Assembly (NCBI GenBank): GCA_910588655.1
Contig: CAJUPJ010000015.1
Location: 1-64,000 of the forward strand
Length of the DNA stretch: 64,000 bases
Source: an uncultured Lachnospiraceae bacterium
Lineage (GTDB): Bacteria; Bacillota; Clostridia; Lachnospirales; Lachnospiraceae
Reading direction: 5' to 3'
In this document: positions 1 to 9,071 of the stretch, one piece after another
How the letters are laid out: every line of letters starts with the position of its first letter
Position numbering within the stretch: position 1 is the first letter of the stretch
The notes under the pieces: model-generated
Told to the model about the DNA's origin: nothing
What the model saw: the letters and a program-made list of their open reading frames with translations, nothing else
Databases searched by the model: none
Translations under genes and position numbers: made by a program

Positions 1-60
1 GGGTTTATAGGAGTTCCCTTTGAATAACCTAAATACATTATACAAGGAGAAAGATAATAT

Positions 61-1143
61 ATGTCTTTAAAAAAAATTGCAGAACTTGCTAATACTTCTG
101 TTTCAACTGTTTCACGTGTGCTTAACACACCAGGGCATACATGCCATATACCTGGATTGTCTGAAAAAATATGGGAAATTGCCAGGGAACTTGAATATAT
201 CCCAAATGAAGCAGCACGAAATTTAAGAATTGGAAATAATATAACCAGAGCCCCGTTTTTTGCTGATATCCTGCTTACAAGATTTAATTCTATAGACCAG
301 GACCCGTTTTTTGCCGAGCTTTTTATACATATTAAGGAAGAACTTCTTGCCAGCAATACATTACTTGGTGAAATTTTAAACTTTACTGATATTATGTCAC
401 TTGGGGAAAAAGCTGCTTCCACGAAAGCTGTACCTTATAAGACTTCTTCAAAGGTAATTGAAGAGAAACCTGCTGCCTCACCTGCATTTATTTCCAAAAA
501 GCACAGTACAGGGCTTATACTGCTTGGCAAATGCCCGCAGGGGCTTATGCCTGTATTAAAGAAAAGATACGCTTATATATCAGGCATAGACAGAAACCCT
601 ACAGATTATGAATATGACGAGGTAATATGCAATGGTATAACTGCTGCCAGAAAAGCTGTTGAATATCTTGTAAAACTTGGACACAATAATATTGCATATA
701 TTGGCGACTGTACATTTGAATCCAGGTATACAGGTTATTACCAGACACTTCTTGACCATAAAATCCCACTAAATTACGCCAATGTGCACCAGACTGGACA
801 GACTGAAAAAGAAGGGTTTATGGTTATGTCTGAAATAATAAAACAGCCTGAAAAACCCTCAGCAATATTCTGCGCCAATGACATTACTGCCATAGGTGTT
901 TTAAATGCCTTAAAAGCAAATAAAAAAAGGGGGTATCTGCCATCAGTAATTTCTATTGATAACATTTACCCCTCACAAAAAACAACCCCTATGCTTACCA
1001 CAATAGACATTCCTAAAAAAGAAATGGCACACCTTGCAGTTATGCTGCTTCTTGACAGGAAAGCTGGCAAACACAGGGAAAATATACGTATTGAACTTCC
1101 ATGCAGGCTTCTTGAACGCGAAAGCTGCACTTATAAAGGCTGA
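61..1143 (+). CDS. LacI/GalR-family transcriptional regulator
   Basis: A 360-residue DNA-binding regulator. The N-terminus (about residues 2-57) is a clear LacI helix-turn-helix with hinge (KKIAELANTSVSTVSRVLN, then the AARNLR hinge helix). The rest is a periplasmic-binding-protein-like sugar-sensor domain; residues about 225-330 carry the usual CANDITAIGVLNAL and ISIDN segments. A stretch around residues 110-145 rich in Lys, Ser and Ala separates the hinge from the sensor core and looks longer than usual. An AAGGAG site lies about 11 bases before the ATG. No target operon lies beside it here: the next gene converges from the other strand, so its targets may lie left of the window. The family is certain; the ligand is unknown. 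Confidence 0.9.
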   Translation: MSLKKIAELANTSVSTVSRVLNTPGHTCHIPGLSEKIWEIARELEYIPNEAARNLRIGNNITRAPFFADILLTRFNSIDQDPFFAELFIHIKEELLASNTLLGEILNFTDIMSLGEKAASTKAVPYKTSSKVIEEKPAASPAFISKKHSTGLILLGKCPQGLMPVLKKRYAYISGIDRNPTDYEYDEVICNGITAARKAVEYLVKLGHNNIAYIGDCTFESRYTGYYQTLLDHKIPLNYANVHQTGQTEKEGFMVMSEIIKQPEKPSAIFCANDITAIGVLNALKANKKRGYLPSVISIDNIYPSQKTTPMLTTIDIPKKEMAHLAVMLLLDRKAGKHRENIRIELPCRLLERESCTYKG

Positions 1144-1153
1144 ACAATTCTTA

Positions 1154-2398
1154 CTATATCATAGTGGTAAAACCTCCGCCAGATGGTACAGGTGCTGCCC
1201 CTGAAGCACCTGCTACCGAAGATGCTGCTATTGTCTGGCTGCCAGCTGTCTGTGCAGAAGAAACTGCAGAATTAACACTCTCCACTATTTCTGCCATAGC
1301 AGCTGCCCCTATTTCATTATTCTCTATAAATTGTTCTATACTTTCCTTTATTGCCTCTTTCCTCATAATGCTGTAGCTTGCATTAATAGCAGTATTCATG
1401 CTTACATTCATAACACCAGAAGAAGAAGCTTTTCCTCCGCCGCCTTTAATATACTTAATCTGCGCTTTTAAGTATTCCATGTCAGCCTTAAGAAGCTCTA
1501 AATCCTCATCCCTGCGGCGTTCCTTCTTGCGCTGCTCCCTGAAATCAACAGATGCTTTATCCTGGCTGCCATATTTATCAGCAGCTTCCTCCTCTTTCAT
1601 ATGTGCAAGTTTTACTTTGGCTATACGTACCATTTTACCTGCATGTGTTATTGCCATAGTAAGTTCCTGTGTGTTATACTTGCCGCTTGCTGCTTTCCTT
1701 CTTAAGCTTATAAGTGAATTTTTCGCTTTAAATACAGCATTTCCAGCCTGTGTAACATTTTTTGCCTTTGATATCGTAGCCGAAACCTTTTTAAACTGGT
1801 AATTTAATGTCTTTTTTGCTGTCTTTCTTTTCTCATTATTAGCCTTGTACCGTTCCCTTGCCTTTTTCATATCTTCTAACAGCCTGTTCATATAGTCTAT
1901 ATCCTCATCACTAAACCCATATGTCTTGCTGCTCTTCTTATTCTTTTCCTCTTCTTCAAGTAAAGCAAGTTCTTCATCTGTAAGTACATTTTCTTCTGTT
2001 ACACCATTCTTTTCTGCTGCAATAGCACTCTCCAGATTCTGGCTGCTGCCACTTGCTAGCGCCTGTCTATTATATGATTCCTGTGCAGCATTAAAATCTT
2101 TTGCATTTCCCTGTGGTACTGTCCCTGTCTGGACTTCTGCCCCGCTTCCTGCTGTACTGTCCTGCATCCAGTTAGCAATATCCTCCTGGGTTACAATAGA
2201 AGAAAGCCTTCCAAACCTGTCAGGCAGTGCATAAGCATTATTATTAATACCTTGTGTACCTGTATTCCGCGATGCTGGTGCATATGCTTTTGCAGCATTT
2301 CTTCTTGCAGATGCCGTTGTCCGTTCCCTTCCATTAGCAGAATACGTCCTTCCTGCCTGGTTTCCAAAATTACCATCCGTGGTTATAAATCCATTCAT
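1154..2398 (-). CDS. Hypothetical coiled-coil protein
   Basis: About 414 residues, function not recognised. The start is placed at 2398 because GGAG lies six bases upstream of that ATG; an in-frame ATG at 2422 lacks a good site. The N-terminal 150 residues are low-complexity (Asn, Ala, Gly, Gln, Ser). Residues about 150-330 are highly charged and Lys/Glu/Arg-rich with heptad-like patterning, suggesting coiled coil. The C-terminus returns to Ala/Ser/Gly. There is no signal peptide or membrane segment. It lies 230 bases downstream of metG on the same strand and could be co-transcribed. The composition suggests a structural or scaffold role, but that is inference only. Confidence 0.65.
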   Translation of the reverse strand: MNGFITTDGNFGNQAGRTYSANGRERTTASARRNAAKAYAPASRNTGTQGINNNAYALPDRFGRLSSIVTQEDIANWMQDSTAGSGAEVQTGTVPQGNAKDFNAAQESYNRQALASGSSQNLESAIAAEKNGVTEENVLTDEELALLEEEEKNKKSSKTYGFSDEDIDYMNRLLEDMKKARERYKANNEKRKTAKKTLNYQFKKVSATISKAKNVTQAGNAVFKAKNSLISLRRKAASGKYNTQELTMAITHAGKMVRIAKVKLAHMKEEEAADKYGSQDKASVDFREQRKKERRRDEDLELLKADMEYLKAQIKYIKGGGGKASSSGVMNVSMNTAINASYSIMRKEAIKESIEQFIENNEIGAAAMAEIVESVNSAVSSAQTAGSQTIAASSVAGASGAAPVPSGGGFTTMI

Positions 2399-2629
2399 AA
2401 GCAACTCCATTTCCTTATACATGGCAACCGCCAGAACGCCAGTTACTCATCCCGGCAGCCACCTGATATAATAATTATCCACAAAACCTTCAAAAAATCT
2501 GTCTTAAATCCACAAAAATGGATATACTTATTTTACTTATCGGCAATTACAGTTAATTTCTTTACAATTCTGCTGGAATTACTGGAATATTACTATATTA
2601 ATATTAAGATACCAGGGTTAAAAGGTGCT

Positions 2630-4609
2630 TTAACAAATTTCCGCCCCTGCTGGCATATCTTTTTCAGGTGTTACAAGTGCAAGGTTTCCTTCTGCATCTT
2701 CTGCACAAAGCAGCATGCCCTCTGATAAAACACCTGCAAGTTTTGCAGGCTTAAGATTTACAAGTACCATTACTTTCTTTCCAACCATTTCTTCTGCTTT
2801 ATAATACTGCTTTATCCCGGAAACAATCTGCCTGGTCTGGCTTCCGATTTTAACCTGGGAGCAAAGAAGTTTTTTAGACTTTTTAACTTCTTCACATGCA
2901 ATAATTTCACCAACCTGGAACTGCATCTTTCCAAAATCCTCAAATGTAATTTCCGGTTTTGCCTCAATATCAATTACATTTTCATCTTCTTTGCTGCCAC
3001 CATTTGCAGCTGCCTGTGCAGCACGGATTTCTTCTGCCTTTTCTAAAACTTCTTTTATATCATGTCTCACAAACAGGATTTCCGGCTTATCTGTAACCTT
3101 AGTTCCTGGTGCATACAGCCCAAACTTTTCCAGGTCATCAAAGCTCTTTTTAACTGCATTTAACTGTGTTAAAATTTTATCTGTTGTTTCTGGCATAAAC
3201 GGTTCAAGAAGGCTTGCGCCTGTCACTATGCTTTCAATAAGGTTATAAAGCACTGTTGAAAGCCTGTCTTTCCTGCTTTCATCCTTTCCAAGTATCCATG
3301 GTCCAGTTTCATCTATATATTTATTACACCTTTTAAATATTGCAAATACTTCTGTAATTGCATCTGCCACGCGCAAAGCTTCCATTTTATCTGTAACTTT
3401 TCTATATGCAGATGTTACAAGCGCTTTAAGCTCATTATCCACATCTTCTTCTATGCCTTTATCCTCTGCAACTCCTCCAAGATATTTATTTGTCATGGAA
3501 ATAGTCCTGTTTACAAGGTTTCCAAGTGTATTTGCAAGGTCAGAATTTATCCTTTCAGCCACAATCTCCCATGTTACTAAACCATCATTTTCAAATGGCA
3601 TTTCATGAAGCACAAAATAACGTACTGCATCCACTCCAAATACATCCACCAGGTCATCCGCATAAATTACATTACCTTTTGATTTGCTCATCTTGCCATC
3701 ATTCTGCAAAAGCCATGGATGCCCGAATATCTGCTTTGGCAGCGGAAGACCAAGCCCCATAAGCATAACTGGCCAGTAAATAGTGTGGAAACGCAGTATA
3801 TCCTTTCCTATCAGGTGCAAATCAGCAGGCCAGAATTTTGTAAAAAGGTCTTCTCCTCCTTCTAATGTATTATCCCCGTCTACATCATATCCAAGCCCTG
3901 TAATATAGTTGCTAAGTGCATCTATCCATACATACACAACATGCCCTTCATCAAAATCAACAGGAATTCCCCACTTAAATGATGTACGTGATACACATAA
4001 ATCCTGTAAACCAGGCAGAAGGAAATTGTTCATCATTTCATTTTTACGTGATTCCGGCTGTATAAAATCCGGATGTGTATTAATATGCTCTATAAGCCTG
4101 TCTGCATATTTACTTAATTTAAGGAAATACGCCTCTTCCTTTGCTGGCTGGCACTCCCTGCCACAGTCAGGACATTTGCCATCTACAAGCTGTGAAGATG
4201 TGAAGAAAGATTCACAAGGAGTACAATACATGCCTTCATAAAAGCCTTTATATATATCTCCCTGGCTGTACAGTTTTTTAAAAATTTTCTGTACCTGTTC
4301 CTCGTGGTATTCATCTGTTGTGCGTATAAATTTGTCATATGATGTATTCATTAAATCCCATATGCTTTTAATCTCCCCTGATACATCATCCACAAACTGT
4401 TTAGGTGTAATACCTGCCTCCTGTGATTTAATCTCGATTTTCTGCCCATGCTCATCTGTACCTGTCTGGAAACGCACATCATAGCCCTGCTGCCTTTTAA
4501 ACCTTACAATGCTGTCTGCAAGGACTGCTTCATATGTGTTTCCAATATGCGGCTTGCCAGAAGTATAAGCAATCGCTGTTGTTAAATAAAATTTCTTTTT
4601 CTCTGCCAT
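2630..4609 (-). CDS. metG: Methionyl-tRNA synthetase
   Basis: Charges tRNA-Met with methionine in the cytoplasm. The 659 residues show the class I signatures: a HIGH-type motif (KPHIGNTY, near residue 20), a zinc knuckle (CTPC...CPDC, about residues 127-147) and KMSKS (DGKMSKSKGN, near 300). The last 110 residues are a Trbp111/EMAP-like tRNA-binding domain (FGKMQFQVGEI onward), as in dimeric MetRS of Firmicutes. Length is normal. The gene is preceded by a T-box leader with an AUG specifier, so expression should rise when uncharged tRNA-Met accumulates. Start ATG at 4609, with an AGAGAGG site just upstream. Confidence 0.97.
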   Translation of the reverse strand: MAEKKKFYLTTAIAYTSGKPHIGNTYEAVLADSIVRFKRQQGYDVRFQTGTDEHGQKIEIKSQEAGITPKQFVDDVSGEIKSIWDLMNTSYDKFIRTTDEYHEEQVQKIFKKLYSQGDIYKGFYEGMYCTPCESFFTSSQLVDGKCPDCGRECQPAKEEAYFLKLSKYADRLIEHINTHPDFIQPESRKNEMMNNFLLPGLQDLCVSRTSFKWGIPVDFDEGHVVYVWIDALSNYITGLGYDVDGDNTLEGGEDLFTKFWPADLHLIGKDILRFHTIYWPVMLMGLGLPLPKQIFGHPWLLQNDGKMSKSKGNVIYADDLVDVFGVDAVRYFVLHEMPFENDGLVTWEIVAERINSDLANTLGNLVNRTISMTNKYLGGVAEDKGIEEDVDNELKALVTSAYRKVTDKMEALRVADAITEVFAIFKRCNKYIDETGPWILGKDESRKDRLSTVLYNLIESIVTGASLLEPFMPETTDKILTQLNAVKKSFDDLEKFGLYAPGTKVTDKPEILFVRHDIKEVLEKAEEIRAAQAAANGGSKEDENVIDIEAKPEITFEDFGKMQFQVGEIIACEEVKKSKKLLCSQVKIGSQTRQIVSGIKQYYKAEEMVGKKVMVLVNLKPAKLAGVLSEGMLLCAEDAEGNLALVTPEKDMPAGAEIC

Positions 4610-4631
4610 TATAATACCTCTCTTTCAAATT

Positions 4632-4885
4632 AAAAAACGCCTTTAAGAAAAACTCTTAAAGACGGGAATACCGTGTTACCACTTTAATTTACCTGTATCT
4701 CACAATACAGGCCTCTGCCACTGCCATCACAGTGTGACGCTATAACAGGCGCACCCGCCGCAGCCTGGCAGTATCTGTAAAAATACTACTTCGGTACGGA
4801 GCTCCAAGACCATCTTCGGCAATATTCTGTATGCCCGTTTCCACCAGCGGGGCTCTCTGCAATAAATTATATACATAGGATTGCT
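4632..4885 (-). promoter_or_regulatory. T-box riboswitch, methionine-specific, upstream of metG
   Basis: Read on the minus strand, the leader contains the conserved T-box core GTGGTAACACGG (plus-strand 4671-4682), whose UGGU bulge can pair with a tRNA ending ACCA. It is followed by a terminator stem CTTTAAGA/TCTTAAAG (4641-4661) and a run of six T (4632-4637). Upstream, a specifier-type loop CGAAGATGGTC holds an ATG codon at 4811-4813, matching methionine and the downstream metG. The expected mechanism is antitermination by uncharged tRNA. The 5' boundary is approximate. Confidence 0.9.
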
Positions 4886-4983
4886 TACTCTTCTTTTCAC
4901 AGCCTTTAAACTATATAAAAGTTTAATTGGATAATTTTTTCTATTTTAATATTTGTAAAGCGGTTTGTCAAGGATTTAACTGG

Positions 4984-5121
4984 ATAATTTCCAGTTATTT
5001 TGTGGATTGGCGGATACAGGGTTTTTACGTGTTCCACTAAATTATTACATTGAACACTGAAAACTTGCTGTTCCCTGGCAAAATTACAAAAAACCACTTT
5101 GCTGTTATAACTGGAAATTAT
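4984..5121. repeat. Palindromic repeat A (type 1)
   Basis: Bounded by perfect inverted 15-mers: ATAATTTCCAGTTAT (4984-4998) and its inverse (5107-5121). The inside carries the type 1 signature (CAGGGTTTTTACGTGTTCCA) and CTGTTCCCTGGCAAAA, both shared with copy G. The outer right flank to about 5150 (AAAGTGATTTAGACAGACGG) is also shared with copy F, so the mobile unit may be longer than the inverted ends. No credible coding sequence. Confidence 0.8.
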
Positions 5122-5260
5122 GTTGCGGGGAAAGTGATTTAGACAGACGGTAGTCCTACAATAACTCTATATGTTAATAAGCATATAAAATTAATATTGT
5201 ATAATGTAATAAATGGCTAGCACTAAAAATCCAGAAATTAAATATAACACTTTTATTCAT

Positions 5261-5289
5261 TTTACAAATATTATTTTATACATTATAAT
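5261..5289 (+). promoter_or_regulatory. Sigma-A promoter for methyltransferase gene
   Basis: TTTACA (5261-5266) and TATAAT (5284-5289) are separated by exactly 17 bases, about 65 bases before the methyltransferase start at 5354. The rest of 5150-5353 is AT-rich and shows no other feature apart from a type 1 flank remnant (AATAAATGGCTAGCA near 5208). Confidence 0.65.
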
Positions 5290-5353
5290 CAAATAAACTT
5301 TATAAAACAAGCAGCTAAACTTTAAAAATTACAGGATAAAAGGAGGAATTTTT

Positions 5354-6121
5354 ATGTGGAATGTAAATGGTTATGAAGAATTCAGTACAGAACGCATACA
5401 GCCATCTATCGACCTTGCCACCAGGGTTATGCAGATTAAACCAGAAATTAATTCTATATTAGATATAGGCTGTGGCTCAGGGCTCAGTACATCTGTATTA
5501 AAAAAATTATGGCATAATGCAGAAATTACAGGTATGGATTTATCTATAGATATGCTTGAAAAAGCAAGGAACACACTTCCTGGCATCAATTTTATACTTA
5601 AAGACTGTAGTACGGCAACAGACCTTATTGGAAGTTATGACCTTATATTTTCTAATGCATTCCTGCAATGGGCTTCAAACCAGAAATTATTTATACAAAA
5701 CATTAAATCAAATCTTTCAGATAACGGAATACTTGCAATGCAAATTCCAAATTATGAAAATATGCCTGTTGCAAAATGTGTACAAAAAGCAACAGCCAGT
5801 TTCAGAAAACTATTAAGCCGCGAGCCTGAAACCAGCTGTTTTACTTATGACCCATCAGATTATTACAATATGTTTGCTTCATGCTATTCTTATATAGAAA
5901 TGTGGGAAACAAACTACTTCCACCAGATGAAAAACCAAATGGATATTTTAAGCTTTATAAGTACAACTGCCCTTGCACCCTATCTGGATGTTTTAGAGAA
6001 AAAATACCACAAACAGTTTAAAGAGTGTGTACTTTATTATATTAAGCAGGCATACCCTTCACAGGAAAATGGCATAGTACTTTTCCCATTCAAGCGTATA
6101 TTTGTAACTGCCTGGAAATAA
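5354..6121 (+). CDS. SAM-dependent methyltransferase (trans-aconitate methyltransferase-like)
   Basis: 255 residues with a Rossmann-type methyltransferase domain. Motif I is ILDIGCGSGLSTSVL (about residues 35-49), the acidic residue after strand 2 lies in ITGMDLS, and motif IV is SYDLIFSNAFLQWA, a pattern typical of the Tam-like branch that methylates small carboxylates. The substrate cannot be read from the sequence. AAAGGAGG lies about eight bases before the ATG. The gene has its own promoter and sits alone; the downstream gene converges with a 3-base gap. Cytoplasmic, with no signal peptide. Confidence 0.85.
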   Translation: MWNVNGYEEFSTERIQPSIDLATRVMQIKPEINSILDIGCGSGLSTSVLKKLWHNAEITGMDLSIDMLEKARNTLPGINFILKDCSTATDLIGSYDLIFSNAFLQWASNQKLFIQNIKSNLSDNGILAMQIPNYENMPVAKCVQKATASFRKLLSREPETSCFTYDPSDYYNMFASCYSYIEMWETNYFHQMKNQMDILSFISTTALAPYLDVLEKKYHKQFKECVLYYIKQAYPSQENGIVLFPFKRIFVTAWK

Positions 6122-6124
6122 AGT

Positions 6125-6457
6125 TTACCTTTTGCGGTATTTTTTCATAATCACCAGTTCATACACTAACATTGTTGTTATAATAAGAACCATACATCCA
6201 GCTATTGATAAAAACAGCAGTGGTGAATTTTGTCCTGCCAGCATAGGCAGTCCCAGTATTGCAAAAACCACACCAAAGCAGCAGAATAATTTTCCTACTG
6301 CTTTGTTATATTTCTTAGTATCAGTAACTTCACACATTTTTACATTTGCCCAGAAACCTGCTGGTTCACTGGCACGGAAGCATGAAATCCCAATTACTAA
6401 AAATATGCCACTGCAAATACACCATATAACAAATCCTATTATACCTCCTGCATCCAT
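6125..6457 (-). CDS. Small membrane protein, DUF3784/SdpI-like pattern
   Basis: 110 residues with three hydrophobic spans (about residues 5-24, 57-74 and 78-100), separated by a polar segment containing KKYNKAVGKLF. This resembles the short Firmicute membrane proteins grouped under DUF3784 or SdpI-like, but the match is by pattern only. AAGGAGG precedes the ATG. Function unknown. It is followed on the same strand only by the end of the convergent methyltransferase, and lies downstream of the GNAT pseudogene. Confidence 0.7.
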   Translation of the reverse strand: MDAGGIIGFVIWCICSGIFLVIGISCFRASEPAGFWANVKMCEVTDTKKYNKAVGKLFCCFGVVFAILGLPMLAGQNSPLLFLSIAGCMVLIITTMLVYELVIMKKYRKR

Positions 6458-6491
6458 AATAACCCCTCCTTGCTATATAAATTTAACCTTT

Positions 6492-6942
6492 TCACAATAT
6501 ACACTCCATCTGGCAGTCATAAGGTTCTTTTTCTACATGCTCTTTATTATATGCTTGTGCTTCCACACACCCCAGGGCTTTATAAAATGCCTGGCTTTCA
6601 ACAGCAGAATGTGCAGAAATATATAATTTTAACATGTATACTTGATAAATCAAGGTATTTCTGTTTTCCACCCGATAAACCAGCTTCTACAGACACAAAG
6701 CCTTTTAAAACACCATTATAAAAAGCAGCATATACAAACCCGCCTGTAGACACCGTATTCTTTAAACAGCTAACCAGAAATGCATAATCCTCCTCTGTCC
6801 AGTCGTCAATAAAAGGGTCATCTTTAATTATCCATTCACCATTTATCTTTCTCCAGCATTTTGTAACTTCCTGGCGGCGTATAAATCCATTAAATAATTC
6901 CTGGCAGATTTCATCTTCACTTAATCTCCTGTATTCTGTCAT
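6492..6942 (-). pseudogene. GNAT acetyltransferase pseudogene with internal deletion
   Basis: The 114-residue N-terminal part (TEYRRLSEDEICQELF ... VYAAFYNGVLKGFVSVE ... KYLDLSSIHV) is a normal GNAT beginning. Directly after HV the frame breaks. The next frame reads KLYISAHSAVESQAFYKALG and continues to DCQMECIL and a stop at 6492, which is the usual GNAT C-terminus. The acetyl-CoA loop (R/Q-x-x-G-x-G/A) and flanking helix, roughly 25-30 residues, are missing at the junction near 6630. The protein should therefore be inactive. GGGCGGG lies before the start. An assembly error is possible. Confidence 0.8.
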
Positions 6943-7140
6943 ATGCCCGCCCTTCTTTTTTATTTAAAATTATACTATTATTTAATTCATAATACCCTTG
7001 CTGCTTCTTCTTTTACAATTATTATATATGCTTATACCAGGATTATCAACCATACTTTTATATAATTAAATATTTACTAATATAGCAGACAGGGGAAGAT
7101 AAAACATAACATATTTTTAATGGTTTTATCTATATAACAC

Positions 7141-7168
7141 AACAGAGCTGGCATATACCGGCTCTGTT
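7141..7168 (-). terminator. Candidate terminator hairpin after the GH2 gene
   Basis: Perfect inverted arms AACAGAGC (7141-7148) and GCTCTGTT (7161-7168), 40 bases past the GH2 stop. The following T tract is weak. A second 9-bp palindrome (AGATAAAAC/GTTTTATCT, 7097-7131) lies beyond it. The surrounding gap 6943-7208 holds nothing else recognisable. Confidence 0.4.
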
Positions 7169-7208
7169 AAGTATGCATCCGCAAACACACACCCCAATAA
7201 TACCCACA

Positions 7209-8873
7209 CTACCCAAAAATCCTTTTTACTACATTATAGGCCATTTTGCGCCTGCGGTATTCGTCTACAACACCTTTGTTATTCATTGTCCTTGGCCTGC
7301 CGCCAAACCATTCATCACTTACACGTATATCACAGAACTGCCAGATATACACTCCTGTGCAATCCTCATGCCCAAGTACCGCTTTAAGCTGCTTTTCCAG
7401 CGCCTCTGCCTGGTATTCTTCTGTCCATTTTGAATTATATGGGTTATGGTATCCATATATCCCGCCTGCGCCTGTTTCTGTAATTAAGAATGGCTTTCCT
7501 GCACCTTCTGTTTCATTCTGCACCCACTGGTACAAATCATCTATATACTCTTCTGGTGGTGTATCATGGTACCAGAACGGGTAAATATTATAAGATACAA
7601 CGTCTGGCAGCCCAAAACATATATCTGTTTTAAATTTACAGCTTGCAAATGAATGCGGTCTTGAACTGTCAAGTTTTTTAATGAGATTGAACTGTTTTTC
7701 ATAACATTCTTTGCCATATTCTGTCTCACTTGCACATTCATTTAATATTCCCCATATATAAATGGACGGATGGTTATAATGTGATGCTATCATCTCGTGT
7801 ATAACCTGCTCTGCCTGCCATTCAAAATTTGGGTTTCTCATATCCTGCTCACTTAACCCCCTTGCATGGTTTTCTTCCCACACAAGTATTCCAATCTCGT
7901 CGCATAAATCAAGGAAAAGCTCATCATTTGGATAATGTGACGTCCTTACAGAATTAGCACCAAGGTCACATAATATCTCCAAATCTGCTGCCATAGCTGC
8001 ATATGGAAGGGCACAGCCATACTGCGGATGGTCTTCATGGCGGCAAAGCCCTTTTATTTTAATAGCTTCACCATTTAATAATATACGCTTTCCTTCTGTT
8101 TTAACCTCCCTGAAACCAAAGCGGTCAATATAATCATCTAATTCCGTTTCTTCCCCTGGTTTAAATAAGCACACCCTGGCTTCATATAATACTGGTGAAG
8201 CAGGTGTCCATGGATTAACATTGTCAAATTCCAGTTCATGTTTTAATATAATTTCTTCATCTGCCTTTATGGCGGCTTTCTTCCATAAAACGGTCTGTCC
8301 TGCCACTTCTGCCTGTACATCTAATTCCATGGCAGTATCTGTAATATTCTTTATACAAGCTTCCACTTCCGCTTTCCATTTGCCATCCTGGTAAAAAGGT
8401 GTAATATGTATATACCTGGTATATGCATCATTTAATTCTTCAAGCACAACCGGCCTGCTTACACCACCATATGACATATAGTCATTCGGAATATGTAATG
8501 CACTTTTTTCACTAAAACGGTTATCTGCCCTTATAATAAGTTTATGTTCCTTATTTTCCAGGTTTTTCACAACTGCATCAAAAATTGTATATGCATTGTA
8601 ATGTGATGCAATTTCCTCTCCATCAAGAAATACTGTTGCTGTATGGCTTACCCCTTTAAATTCCAGGCGTATATTCCCCTCTGCCCTGAATGTAACAGAA
8701 TATTCCCCTTCGCCCCTGTAACCTGCAAAAGCAGGATGGCTTTCCCAGCAGCATGGAGTTGCAACTTTATAGACTTTTCCTGCATTTTCCCCCTGGCATG
8801 GGGAGAAGTCCCATAAGCATCCTGTCAGTTCCTTCTGTTTCCTTACTTCATGTGTGTTAAATGCACGTACCAT
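7209..8873 (-). CDS. Glycoside hydrolase family 2 (beta-galactosidase/beta-glucuronidase-like)
   Basis: 554 residues with the GH2 order: N-terminal sugar-binding jelly roll (about 30-160, VTFRAEGNIRLEFKGVSHTA), an immunoglobulin-like domain (about 165-260), then a TIM barrel. The acid/base Glu is in WGILNECASE (E379) and the nucleophile Glu in LITETGAGG (E466). It is shorter than LacZ and lacks the C-terminal domains, so it is closer to compact GH2 enzymes. There is no signal peptide, so a cytoplasmic enzyme is likely. It follows the fructokinase on the same strand but is separated by a palindromic repeat, so it may be an add-on to the sucrose operon. The exact sugar specificity is not readable. 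Confidence 0.88.
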   Translation of the reverse strand: MVRAFNTHEVRKQKELTGCLWDFSPCQGENAGKVYKVATPCCWESHPAFAGYRGEGEYSVTFRAEGNIRLEFKGVSHTATVFLDGEEIASHYNAYTIFDAVVKNLENKEHKLIIRADNRFSEKSALHIPNDYMSYGGVSRPVVLEELNDAYTRYIHITPFYQDGKWKAEVEACIKNITDTAMELDVQAEVAGQTVLWKKAAIKADEEIILKHELEFDNVNPWTPASPVLYEARVCLFKPGEETELDDYIDRFGFREVKTEGKRILLNGEAIKIKGLCRHEDHPQYGCALPYAAMAADLEILCDLGANSVRTSHYPNDELFLDLCDEIGILVWEENHARGLSEQDMRNPNFEWQAEQVIHEMIASHYNHPSIYIWGILNECASETEYGKECYEKQFNLIKKLDSSRPHSFASCKFKTDICFGLPDVVSYNIYPFWYHDTPPEEYIDDLYQWVQNETEGAGKPFLITETGAGGIYGYHNPYNSKWTEEYQAEALEKQLKAVLGHEDCTGVYIWQFCDIRVSDEWFGGRPRTMNNKGVVDEYRRRKMAYNVVKRIFG

Positions 8874-8899
8874 ATAATATCTTATCTTTCCCTCATGTC

Positions 8900-9060
8900 A
8901 AGCGGATATTCGCAATCCGCTTCGCTACTTGCTTATAACCTCATTGCCGCTTTGCGGCAGTCTGGCAGGAGCTTGAACTCCTGCCAGACTAAGTAAGCCC
9001 TGGCAAACCAAACCCACCGCTTAAAAAGCGTGTATTTTAAAGGGCTTACTTAATGAGGTT
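8900..9060. repeat. Nested palindromic element between fructokinase and GH2 genes
   Basis: Several perfect hairpins are stacked here: AAGCGGAT/ATCCGCTT (8900-8922), GCCGC/GCGGC (8946-8958), AGTCTGGCAGGAG/CTCCTGCCAGACT (8959-8990) and TAAGTAAGCCCT/AGGGCTTACTTA (8990-9001 with 9041-9052). AACCTCATT (8937-8945) pairs with AATGAGGTT (9052-9060). The outer pair matches the ends of the element at 28930-28991. Here the left arm is split by the two inner hairpins (8946-8990), which suggests a secondary insertion. Confidence 0.75.
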
Positions 9061-9071
9061 AAATAAATACA

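Noticed and set aside
4906..5097. 63-codon frame on the minus strand
   Set aside because: Lies in repeat A and AT-rich DNA, with no ribosome site and no recognisable protein.
8900..9060. CRISPR array or direct-repeat array
   Set aside because: The signals are inverted repeats with unequal spacing; no regularly spaced direct repeats and no cas genes anywhere in the window.
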